DNA of 6,149 bases from the NCBI GenBank assembly GCA_019237175.1, contig JAFAHP010000269.1, positions 1-6,149 on the forward strand, in the 5' to 3' direction. The stretch comes from Alphaproteobacteria bacterium. Lineage in GTDB: Bacteria; Pseudomonadota; Alphaproteobacteria; ATCC43930; CGMCC-115725. Under the pieces are notes generated by a model, which was not told where the DNA came from, ran no database searches, and saw only the letters and a list, made by a program, of their open reading frames with translations. Each line of letters opens with the position of its first letter. Position 1 is the stretch's first letter. The position numbers and the translations under genes were made by a program. Shown piece after piece: positions 1-5,155 of this stretch.

Positions 1-156
1 GGTTTTGCCGGTGCCGGTTTGCGCGCACCCCAAGACATCGCGCTCATGCTTTACATGAGGGATCGCCTGTTGCTGGATCGGAGTGGGAGTGGTGTAACCG
101 GCATCAGAAATCGCCTGAAGAACTTCAGGCGAGAGGTCGAGTTCAGAAAAACCCAT
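1..156 (-). CDS. DEAD-box RNA helicase, N-terminal 52 residues (RhlE-like), cut by window edge
   Basis: An ATP-dependent RNA helicase of superfamily 2 that would unwind structured RNA in the cytoplasm. Only the first 52 codons are present, from the ATG at 156 to the left edge. Visible parts are a short N-terminal segment with Phe3, the Q motif (about residues 20-33, GYTTPTPIQQQAIP) that recognises adenine, and motif I (Walker A, residues 45-52, AQTGTGKT) ending exactly at the edge. This start gives the usual short RhlE-type N-terminus; an AAAAGG stretch lies about 13 nt upstream, a rather distant ribosome site. It lies downstream of cspA and infA on the same strand, which suggests a role in cold-shock or translation-linked RNA remodelling. 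The subfamily (RhlE, CsdA, SrmB, DbpA) depends on the missing C-terminus, so no gene name is given. Confidence 0.93.
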   Translation of the reverse strand, partial: MGFSELDLSPEVLQAISDAGYTTPTPIQQQAIPHVKHERDVLGCAQTGTGKT

Positions 157-207
157 CGAGACGTTGTAGCCTTTTTGTAATACTTAGTTAGAAAGGATCT
201 CGCACCT

Positions 208-236
208 CACATTGGGCGGGGTTGCGGATATGTCAA
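208..236 (-). promoter_or_regulatory. Possible promoter for the helicase between infA and the helicase start
   Basis: A perfect -35 hexamer TTGACA reads on the minus strand at 236-231. The hexamer 17 nt downstream (AATGTG, 213-208) is a poor -10 match, so only half the promoter is convincing. It lies in the 127-nt gap between the infA stop and the helicase ATG and would leave an untranslated leader of roughly 50 nt. If real, the helicase could be expressed separately from cspA and infA. The rest of the gap (157-207 and 237-283) shows no ORF and no clear terminator. Confidence 0.3.
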
Positions 237-283
237 TCTTTTTTTCAGAACGAGGCATGCATCCCGCACAACGCTGCGCCTTT

Positions 284-553
284 TCAACGTCGGCGATATT
301 GCGGGCGCGGGGTCATGGGGGGAGCCGCGCGTTCGTCTTTATGCCGGAAATTGATCCGTCCCTTGGTCAAATCGTAGGGAGTCATTTCGACGGTCACGCG
401 ATCACCCGCAAGAATTCGAATACGATTTTTCTTCATCCGGCCGGAAGAGTAGGCCAACGTCTCGTGCCCATTGTCGAGACGTACACGAAAACGGGCATCA
501 GGCAACAGTTCGAGCACGGTGCCTTCGAATTCAATCAGATCTTCTTTTGCCAA
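284..553 (-). CDS. infA: Translation initiation factor IF-1, TTG start, basic C-terminal tail
   Basis: IF-1 binds the A site of the 30S subunit and supports start-site selection with IF-2 and IF-3. The 89-residue product is one OB fold opening MAKEDLIEFEGTV. The conserved core includes GRMKKNRIRILAGDRV and the TPYDLTKGRI segment. It exceeds the usual ~72 residues by about 17, with an Arg/Pro-rich tail after residue 72 (DERAAPPMTPRPQYRRR). From memory, alphaproteobacteria such as Bradyrhizobium carry a second, tailed IF-1 ending in a similar HKDER...RR stretch next to a cold-shock gene; this looks like that type. The start is TTG at 553: the codon just upstream is an in-frame TGA (556-554), so no upstream start is possible, and AAGGAG sits 6 nt before the TTG. 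It lies 61 nt downstream of cspA, same strand. Confidence 0.95.
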   Translation of the reverse strand: MAKEDLIEFEGTVLELLPDARFRVRLDNGHETLAYSSGRMKKNRIRILAGDRVTVEMTPYDLTKGRINFRHKDERAAPPMTPRPQYRRR

Positions 554-559
554 TCAGTT

Positions 560-565
560 CTCCTT
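560..565 (-). promoter_or_regulatory. Ribosome binding site that fixes the TTG start of infA
   Basis: AAGGAG reads on the minus strand at 565-560, with a 6-nt spacer to the TTG at 553. It is a near-perfect Shine-Dalgarno. Together with the in-frame TGA touching the TTG, it leaves TTG as the only plausible start for IF-1. Confidence 0.8.
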
Positions 566-614
566 GCCAAAAGCAACGGGGGGTAGTGCAGCCCGCATAT
601 GTGTGTTTCGACGC

Positions 615-821
615 CTAGACCTCGCGCAGGTTGACTGCCGAAACCCGACCGCGCTGACCCTGCTCCAGTTCGTAGCTGAGCTTTTGGCCTTCGCGTAGAT
701 TGTCCATGCCGGCGCGCTCGACAGCGGAGATATGCACAAAAACATCCGCACCGCCGCGCTCAGGCTGGATAAAGCCATAGCCCTTTTGGGCGTTAAACCA
801 CTTGACCGTACCGACCGCCAT
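615..821 (-). CDS. cspA: Cold-shock protein, CspA family
   Basis: A 68-residue single cold-shock domain that binds single-stranded RNA/DNA and acts as an RNA chaperone or transcription antiterminator in the cytoplasm. The nucleic-acid-binding aromatic patch is complete: W8 and F9 in VKWFN, RNP1 at residues 13-18 (KGYGFI), and RNP2 at 27-32 (VFVHIS). The length matches the family (65-70). The ATG at 821 is preceded by GGAG (834-831) at 9 nt. It is first in the minus-strand row with infA and the helicase, and the three may be co-transcribed. Family membership is certain. Whether it is cold-inducible or constitutive cannot be read from sequence. The csp name is generic, since such genomes usually hold several paralogues. 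Confidence 0.95.
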   Translation of the reverse strand: MAVGTVKWFNAQKGYGFIQPERGGADVFVHISAVERAGMDNLREGQKLSYELEQGQRGRVSAVNLREV

Positions 822-997
822 GGCTGGTCACTCCACATAGCAGAATTAGGGCGCCGTGCGGCCGCGCGGCGCATCGAACAACGATTGGCTCGGAAATACG
901 GTCGGACGATCGCACAGGAACGCTAGGCCGGAAAGCCGAATTCAAACGGGTCGACAGAGCTTAGGTAATTGGCGCGCGTGCCGGGCGCAAGGATTGT
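822..997 (-). promoter_or_regulatory. Upstream region of the cold-shock row (probable promoter and leader)
   Basis: This 176-nt stretch lies between the parE stop and the cspA start. It has no convincing gene on either strand and must carry the cspA promoter unless cspA is transcribed from parE. A GGAG ribosome site lies at 834-831. I found no strong -35/-10 pair: TTGAAT with TAGCGT on the minus strand is 14 nt apart, too short. There is also no U-tailed hairpin after parE. A long structured leader, as in other cold-shock genes, is possible but inferred only from the spacing. Confidence 0.4.
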
Positions 998-2992
998 TTA
1001 CAGATCGAGATCGCGGACGAAGCGCGCATTTTTTTGGATGTATTCAAACCGCAATTCGGGGCGCCGCCCCATCAGGGTTTCAACCAAGGCCGTTGTGCGC
1101 GCGCATGATCCGGCGGCCCCGTCCCCCGCATCATCGGCGCTACGAATGCCGACCTTGAGCAGGGTGCGCTGCGCCGGATCCATCGTTGTCGCCTTCAAAT
1201 AGCGGGCCGGCATTTCCCCCAGTCCCTTGAAGCGGCTGACCTCGATCTTGCCGCGGCCGTTGAAGCCGGTGCGCAACAGCTCGTCGCGGTGCGCATCATC
1301 GCGGGCATAGAGGGTTGCCTCGCCCTGGCTGAGCCGGTAGAGCGGCGGCAACGCCAAATAAAGGTGCCCGTTCCCGATCAGCTTTGGCATTTCGCGATAG
1401 AAGAACGTCATCAGCAACGAAGCAATGTGAGCGCCGTCGACATCGGCGTCGGTCATGATCACGACCCGCTCGTAGCGCAACGCTTCCTCGCGATACTGCG
1501 CCCCCGAACCGGCGCCGAGCGCCAAGATGATGTCGGCGAGCTCCTGGTTGGCCTTCATCTTGTCGATCGAGGCGCTGGCAACGTTCAGGATCTTACCGCG
1601 CAACGGCAGGATCGCCTGGGTTGCGCGATCACGAGCCTGTTTGGCCGAGCCGCCGGCACTGTCGCCTTCGACCAGAAAAATCTCGGTGCCGGCGGCGGCC
1701 TCGCGGGTGCAATCGGCGAGTTTGCCGGGCAGCCGCAATTTGCGCGTGGCACTCTTGCGCGCAAGTTCGCGTTGCTGGCGCCGCCGCTGGCGTTCTTCGG
1801 CGCGCTCGACGACCCGTTCTACGAGCTGACGCGCGGTCGCCGGATCGGCGCTGAGCCAGTGGTCAAAATGGTCCTTGACCGCATTCTCGACGAACCGCGC
1901 GGCCTCGGGCGAGGCCAGCCTCTCCTTTGTCTGACCCTGGAACTGCGGATCACGGATAAATAGCGACAACAACAGTGTCGCAGCTCCGGTGACGTCCTCG
2001 GCGGTCGCCTGGGCGGCGCGGCGATTGCCGGTCAATTCGCCGTAGCCCTTGAGCCCGCGCAGCAGGGCATTCTTCAGACCGGCCTCATGAGTCCCGCCCT
2101 CGGGTGTGGGGATCGTATTGCAATAAGAGTGGCTGAAGCCCGATTCTTCGTCTTCTGGCCAGGCGACTGCCCATTCGACTCTGCCGCCGCCGGGCAGCTC
2201 GCTCTCGCCGACAAACGGCCGCGGCGTCAACATCGCCTCGCCTTCGAGGCTCGCCGCGAGAAAATCGGCGAGACCGCCGGGAAAATGGAGTCTGGCTTCG
2301 CCCGGAACGCCTTCGGGGCGGGGCAGACGCGGATCACAGCTCCAGCGGATCTCCAGGCCGCGGAACAGATAAGCTTTGGATCGGGCCAGGCGGTAGAGCA
2401 CGGCCGGTCGAAAGCCGATCGTGCCAAAAATCTCGGGATCCGGATGAAACCGCAACGTCGTGCCGCGGCGATTTTGTACCGGCCCACAATCCTGCAGTTC
2501 GCTTGAAGGCGCGCCGCGGCTGTAGGATTGCCGCCATAATCGCCGCTCACGCGCGACTTCGACGTCGAGCGCATCGGAAAGGGCGTTGACCACCGAAATG
2601 CCGACGCCATGCAACCCACCCGAAATGCGATAAGCTTCGCCGCCGAACTTGCCGCCGGCATGCAGCGTCGTCAAAATCACCTCTAGCGCCGATTTGCCCG
2701 GGAAGCGCGGGTGCGGATCGATCGGGATCCCGCGCCCATTGTCGCGAATCGTCAGCCAGTCGTCGGTGGCAAGCTCGATCTCGATGCGCGTCGCATGACC
2801 GGCGACCGCTTCATCCATTGCGTTGTCGAGAACTTCCGCGGCGAGGTGATGGAGCCCACGCTCATCGGTTCCACCGATGTACATTCCCGGTCGACGGCGG
2901 ACCGGCTCCAGCCCTTCCAGGACCTCGATATCTTTTGCTGTATAATTGTCACCGGGAGGCGGCGGAAGCAGACCATCGAACAAATCGGGCAT
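998..2992 (-). CDS. parE: DNA topoisomerase IV subunit B
   Basis: ATPase subunit of topoisomerase IV, which with ParC decatenates daughter chromosomes and relaxes supercoils. The 664-residue product shows the GHKL ATPase site: Asn57 in EVLDNAMDEA, DNGRGIP (84-90), and the GGLHGVGISVVNALS lid (125-139). Next come PTPEGGTHEAG (295-305) and the transducer Lys356 in QTKERL. The TOPRIM domain has Glu442 in VEGDSAGGS and metal-binding DADVDG (515-520). SRFKGLGEMPARYLKATTMDP (586-606) is ParE-like; GyrB has a GEMNAEQLW type here. The C-terminus, LMGRRPELRFEYIQ to DLDL, is also ParE-type. Start: the frame opens at TTG 3055, and another ATG lies at 3034, but MPDLFDGLL at 2992 matches the usual N-terminus shortly before YTAKDIEVLEGLEPVRRRPGMYIGG. 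No Shine-Dalgarno precedes 2992. parC is not in the window. Confidence 0.97.
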   Translation of the reverse strand: MPDLFDGLLPPPPGDNYTAKDIEVLEGLEPVRRRPGMYIGGTDERGLHHLAAEVLDNAMDEAVAGHATRIEIELATDDWLTIRDNGRGIPIDPHPRFPGKSALEVILTTLHAGGKFGGEAYRISGGLHGVGISVVNALSDALDVEVARERRLWRQSYSRGAPSSELQDCGPVQNRRGTTLRFHPDPEIFGTIGFRPAVLYRLARSKAYLFRGLEIRWSCDPRLPRPEGVPGEARLHFPGGLADFLAASLEGEAMLTPRPFVGESELPGGGRVEWAVAWPEDEESGFSHSYCNTIPTPEGGTHEAGLKNALLRGLKGYGELTGNRRAAQATAEDVTGAATLLLSLFIRDPQFQGQTKERLASPEAARFVENAVKDHFDHWLSADPATARQLVERVVERAEERQRRRQQRELARKSATRKLRLPGKLADCTREAAAGTEIFLVEGDSAGGSAKQARDRATQAILPLRGKILNVASASIDKMKANQELADIILALGAGSGAQYREEALRYERVVIMTDADVDGAHIASLLMTFFYREMPKLIGNGHLYLALPPLYRLSQGEATLYARDDAHRDELLRTGFNGRGKIEVSRFKGLGEMPARYLKATTMDPAQRTLLKVGIRSADDAGDGAAGSCARTTALVETLMGRRPELRFEYIQKNARFVRDLDL

Positions 2993-2998
2993 TCGGGC

Positions 2999-3027
2999 GA
3001 TATATAGCTGTGAGAGTTTCGGTGCAA
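2999..3027 (-). promoter_or_regulatory. Candidate parE promoter placing the transcript start near the ATG
   Basis: On the minus strand TTGCAC (3027-3022) and TATATC (3004-2999) are 17 nt apart. The -10 matches the consensus at four of six positions, the -35 at three. The ATG at 2992 begins 6 nt after the -10, so transcription would start at or beside the ATG. That would fit the missing ribosome binding site and suggests a leaderless message. If translation began at 3034 or 3055 instead, this site would be meaningless. Confidence 0.35.
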
Positions 3028-3157
3028 GCAGCATTCGGTATTGGCAACTACTCAATGCACAACATCTGGAGTCGGTGGACGGTTAGAATCGTTCCGGTGC
3101 AGAAATTCGGAAACCGATCCACGTTTTTGACGTTGTCTAGGCGATAGGACGACGATG

Positions 3158-3361
3158 ATGACCAACGAGCGGAAGATCTGGGAAGCGGCACTGCTTCTCG
3201 TCCGCCGGTATGGCAGCGGGGCGGCCTTCGTCGCGCAGGGGGAGGCGGAGCGGCTGCGTAGCGGGGACGACGCGCTGACTTGTGTCGTATGGTGCTGGAT
3301 TGCGCGGTCCACCGCCGAATTGCTGCGTCCTTACCCTGACGCAGGCGAACGCGTGCATTAA
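3158..3361 (+). CDS. Small hypothetical protein, 67 aa (possibly DUF6961-like)
   Basis: A short plus-strand gene divergent from parE. Two ATG codons adjoin (3155 and 3158). AGGAC at 3146-3150 is better placed for the second (7 nt), giving 67 residues beginning MTNERKIWEAALLLVRRYGS. The pattern ERxxW.aALxxxxxYG...A.FVA......L..GD........ and a closing helix recalls the small alphaproteobacterial DUF6961 proteins. That is from memory, with no alignment made. No signal peptide, metal site or catalytic motif is visible; two cysteines and three tryptophans are present. Competing minus-strand frames across this region have no family features. The msrB start lies 84 nt downstream on the same strand, so co-transcription is possible. 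Function unknown. Confidence 0.6.
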   Translation: MTNERKIWEAALLLVRRYGSGAAFVAQGEAERLRSGDDALTCVVWCWIARSTAELLRPYPDAGERVH

Positions 3362-3413
3362 GCGCCGATTTGCCGCCCGCCCTCTTAACGTCGCCTTCGC
3401 CGTACCCGATATT

Positions 3414-3437
3414 CGCTAAAGTTGGACATCTTTAGCG
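3414..3437. promoter_or_regulatory. Perfect 8-bp inverted repeat in front of msrB (operator or leader hairpin)
   Basis: The arms CGCTAAAG (3414-3421) and CTTTAGCG (3430-3437) are exact reverse complements separated by 8 nt (TTGGACAT). The right arm runs straight into the msrB Shine-Dalgarno GAGGAAG (3437-3443), sharing one G. As DNA it has the size of a dimeric repressor operator; as RNA it would form a hairpin beside the ribosome site. No U-run follows, so it is not a terminator. A TTG at 3422 in the msrB frame lies inside the spacer and is unlikely to be the start. Confidence 0.55.
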
Positions 3438-3445
3438 AGGAAGTC

Positions 3446-3937
3446 ATGCCGGGGGGTCTGTTCGGACGCATCTCAGGCAAGGGACACACGGGCGGCAAGC
3501 AATTCGCGGTTGCGATGAGCGATGAAGCGTGGCGTCAAAAGCTGTCACCCGCCGCCTATCACGTGCTTCGCGATCACGGCACGGAGCGCGCCGGCACCAG
3601 CAAGCTCGACAAGGAATACGGCGCCGGCATCTATCATTGCGCCGGCTGCGGTCAACCGATCTTTGCCTCCGCGGCCAAATTCAACAGCGGCACGGGCTGG
3701 CCGAGCTTTTGGGCGCCGCTCGACCAGGCGGTCGAAACCGAAACCGACCGCAGTTTTTTTATGACGCGCACCGAAGTTCACTGCAGCCGCTGCGGTGGGC
3801 ATTTGGGGCATGTTTTTGACGACGGACCGGAACCAACCGGGCAACGCTATTGCCTGAACGGTGTGGCGCTCGATTTCCACGCTGGCGAGAAGCTGTCGGA
3901 AAAAGGTCAGATCGCCGGTAAGCCCGACGCTCGCTAG
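3446..3937 (+). CDS. msrB: Peptide-methionine (R)-S-oxide reductase
   Basis: MsrB reduces the R-epimer of methionine sulfoxide in oxidised proteins, with electrons normally from thioredoxin. The 163-residue product carries the whole SelR domain. DEAWRQKLSPAAYHVLRDHGTE is at 26-47. The first zinc pair is CAGC (C65, C68), followed by NSGTGWPSFW (80-89) and the second zinc pair CSRC (C113, C116). Next come GGHLGHVFDDGP (117-128) and catalytic Cys136 in RYCLNGVAL. The position often occupied by the resolving cysteine, in SGCGWPSF, is Thr83 here, and no other spare cysteine exists. The start is ATG 3446 with GAGGAAG just upstream. An in-frame TTG at 3422 lies inside the palindrome and is disfavoured. 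No signal peptide is visible, so it is probably cytoplasmic. It faces the minus-strand accessory genes convergently. Confidence 0.96.
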   Translation: MPGGLFGRISGKGHTGGKQFAVAMSDEAWRQKLSPAAYHVLRDHGTERAGTSKLDKEYGAGIYHCAGCGQPIFASAAKFNSGTGWPSFWAPLDQAVETETDRSFFMTRTEVHCSRCGGHLGHVFDDGPEPTGQRYCLNGVALDFHAGEKLSEKGQIAGKPDAR

Positions 3938-3994
3938 CCGTCCAGACCGCTGAATTTTGAAGACAGGCTACCGTGCCATCCTCGGCGCCTCGGA

Positions 3995-4090
3995 TCATGG
4001 CTCGGCGAGCAATTCATCTTCGAGCCGCCGCACCCGCGCCGCCGGCCCGGTAACCTCCCGCTGCAAAGGCGCCAGCGTGCGCGTCGAGCG
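3995..4090 (-). pseudogene. Possible C-terminal remnant of an unidentified protein
   Basis: On the minus strand a frame leading into the TGA at 3997-3995 reads STRTLAPLQREV, then GPAARVRRLEDELLAEP. It looks like the charged helical end of a real protein. There is no start codon for it: traced upstream, it enters the degenerate repeat at 4090-4165 and meets a TGA. I read it as leftover coding sequence joined to the repeat, not an intact gene. The parent protein is not recognised. The remaining bases from the msrB stop to 3994 hold only a weak imperfect stem. Confidence 0.25.
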
Positions 4091-4165
4091 GCCCACGTTA
4101 CCGCGCCGGCCCGGCTCGCTCCTCGGCCGAGGATGAGCTGATCCGATAGCGGCCCTCGCCGATCA
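4090..4165. repeat. Direct repeat, left copy (78 bp shorter), downstream of the DUF2442 gene
   Basis: Positions 4090-4122 match 4908-4940 at 29 of 33 bases, and 4123-4165 match 5019-5061 at 41 of 43, in the same orientation. The 78 bp between those blocks in the right copy (4941-5018) are absent here. The break lies in or beside the perfect 12-bp palindrome CCTCGGCCGAGG (4121-4132). On the minus strand the block encodes IGEGRYRISSSSAEE, matching IGGGRYRVSSSSAEA in the right copy. The repeat ends 5 nt before the DUF2442 stop codon. Confidence 0.8.
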
Positions 4166-4170
4166 AAGCT

Positions 4171-4476
4171 TCACGGCGGCGCCATGGCCTCCGCGCGGTC
4201 CTCGGGGTGCGCCATCAGCCACAGAGCATCGGCGCACAGATCAACGATGTCGTCGACGCCCAGCCCTATCCGCCAGAATATCGAGCGCCCGTCATCCGCG
4301 ACTTGGACCGTCGCGAACCGCTTGCGATCGCGCAGCGCCTCGAACACACCGCCCACGGCGAAAGTGTCGGCCAGATCGACGATCGCCTTGGGATCGTCGT
4401 CGAATTCGATCCACATCTTCAGGCTGTGCGATGCCGCATCATCGGGCGCGGCGCGTTTGATCTTATGCAGCTTCAT
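4171..4476 (-). CDS. DUF2442 domain protein, candidate antitoxin-like partner
   Basis: A 101-residue protein starting MKLHKIKRAA. It has the DUF2442 pattern: an N-terminal strand pair (MWIEFDDDPKAIVDL, 21-35), a central FEALRDRKRFATVQV stretch, and a C-terminal GRSIFWRIGLGVDDIVDLCADALW (63-86), equivalent to the family's G..i.W....DlspD.LY. Its ATG overlaps the TGA of the DUF4160 gene (ATGA), which implies translational coupling; AGGAAGG lies 11 nt upstream inside that gene. DUF2442 proteins are commonly encoded beside DUF4160 proteins, and the pair has been suspected to be toxin-antitoxin-like. I know of no firm biochemical proof, so the role is inference. The tail ends EDRAEAMAPP. Confidence 0.85.
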   Translation of the reverse strand: MKLHKIKRAAPDDAASHSLKMWIEFDDDPKAIVDLADTFAVGGVFEALRDRKRFATVQVADDGRSIFWRIGLGVDDIVDLCADALWLMAHPEDRAEAMAPP

Positions 4477-4733
4477 GGGCCTAAAATCCTTCCTGGGTGC
4501 TGACCGCTTTGGACGCGCGCCCAGCACACGGCCAGTTCTTGTTGATGTTGCTGCGCCCAGTCGCGAACCGTGTGCTCCAGAGCCGTGGGCGCCGTGTCGC
4601 CGCGCATAAGCTTGAGATCGGCAATCCTGACCCGGAATTCGATACCGGCCTGCTTGGCATGAAAGTGGGGTGGGGCATGGTCGTTGTAATGCATTACGAT
4701 CGCGATCCCACCGACGGTAGCAATGGTCGGCAT
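4473..4733 (-). CDS. DUF4160 domain protein, candidate toxin-like partner
   Basis: An 86-residue protein with the DUF4160 signature: MPTIATVGGIAIVMHYNDHAP continuing into PHFHA (the DHAPPHFHA block is residues 18-26). It goes on through IEFRVRIADLKLMRG and a final amphipathic region, VRDWAQQHQQELAVCWARV (56-74). A strong GGGAGGAA (4752-4745) lies 11 nt before the ATG, and the stop of another frame (TAA 4739-4737) lies just upstream. It overlaps DUF2442 by 4 nt and is clearly in one operon with it. The two histidines in PHFH are family hallmarks, but no reaction has been assigned to my knowledge. Calling it a toxin rests only on operon form and small size. Confidence 0.88.
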   Translation of the reverse strand: MPTIATVGGIAIVMHYNDHAPPHFHAKQAGIEFRVRIADLKLMRGDTAPTALEHTVRDWAQQHQQELAVCWARVQSGQHPGRILGP

Positions 4734-4736
4734 CGC

Positions 4737-4874
4737 TTAGGCGGTTCCTCCCGCCGCTAGGATGCGGGTGGCACCATCGGCCATGGTAATCGGCCAGCGT
4801 CCCATTTGGCGTCCGCGAAACGCCTTGACCCATGCACTCGCTGGGGTGATTTCGGTTATGGCGATGCCAGCCAT
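4737..4874 (-). CDS. Possible 45-aa ORF directly upstream of the DUF4160 gene
   Basis: ATG 4874 to TAA 4737 gives MAGIAITEITPASAWVKAFR, then GRQMGRWPITMADGATRILAAGGTA. The stop lies three bases before the DUF4160 ATG, and the DUF4160 ribosome site lies inside its last codons, as in coupled genes. Against it: no clear ribosome site of its own, only moderate G/C preference at third positions, and no recognised family. The frame continues upstream without a stop into the repeat, so it may be a 3' fragment of something longer. Confidence 0.25.
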   Translation of the reverse strand: MAGIAITEITPASAWVKAFRGRQMGRWPITMADGATRILAAGGTA

Positions 4875-4907
4875 CTTCGCACTCGCCTGCAATTGATCGG
4901 CAGAGGT

Positions 4908-5061
4908 GGCCCGCGTTGCCGCGCGGGCCCGCCTCGCTCCCAAGTCGGATTCGATTATGCCGCTTGTCGCTCCCGCTCGAACAGTTGGGCGCGGATCCGC
5001 GACCAGGCGGCGTTGGCCTCGGCCGAGGATGAGCTGACCCGATAGCGGCCCCCGCCGATCA
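4908..5061. repeat. Direct repeat, right copy (full length), upstream of the DUF4160/DUF2442 pair
   Basis: The longer partner of 4090-4165. The outer blocks 4908-4940 and 5019-5061 align with the left copy at 29/33 and 41/43 bases, while 4941-5018 (78 bp, a multiple of three) exists only here. The palindrome CCTCGGCCGAGG is at 5017-5028. Part of this copy lies in the ORF at 4955-5155, where the shared block encodes residues around GGGRYRVSSSSAE. Both copies lie in the same direction on either side of the two-gene cassette. Confidence 0.8.
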
Positions 5062-5155
5062 CCAGCAGCAGCGCCCAGATCGGGGTCGCGGCGCGCAGCA
5101 GCAGCTCGCGGTATTGCACCCCCTCGGGCACTTCGTTGCGTTCGCGGTCGAGCAC
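4955..5155 (-). CDS. Hypothetical protein of about 66 aa or longer, start uncertain
   Basis: This minus-strand frame ends at TAA 4957-4955 and reads DRERNEVPEGVQYRELLLRA, ATPIWALLLVIGGGRYRV, SSSSAEANAAWSRIRAQLFE, RERQAA. Third codon positions are almost all G or C over about 60 codons, which strongly suggests real or recently lost coding sequence. A hydrophobic stretch (ATPIWALLLVIGG) could be buried or membrane-associated. The frame contains no ATG. GTG at 5155 is the first reasonable start and TTG 5218 an alternative. The frame stays open back to the stop of the 112-aa gene (5305), so a broken or start-less gene is equally possible. The family is not recognised. A shortened copy of its middle appears in the repeat at 4090-4165. 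Confidence 0.45.
   Translation of the reverse strand: MLDRERNEVPEGVQYRELLLRAATPIWALLLVIGGGRYRVSSSSAEANAAWSRIRAQLFERERQAA

Noticed and set aside
212..586. Plus-strand 124-codon frame over infA, and similar long frames opposite or overlapping parE, cspA and msrB.
   Set aside because: They are shadows in high-GC coding DNA. The opposite-strand products are unmistakable families and these frames show no motifs or ribosome sites.
966..996. GC-rich partly symmetric stretch after the parE stop, considered as a parE terminator.
   Set aside because: The arms pair poorly without slipping and no U-run follows on the minus strand.
3935..3970. Imperfect stem TAGCCGTC / GACAGGCTA after the msrB stop, considered as a terminator.
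   Set aside because: It has a 19-nt loop, a bulged A and no T-run afterwards, so it does not meet the criteria for an intrinsic terminator.
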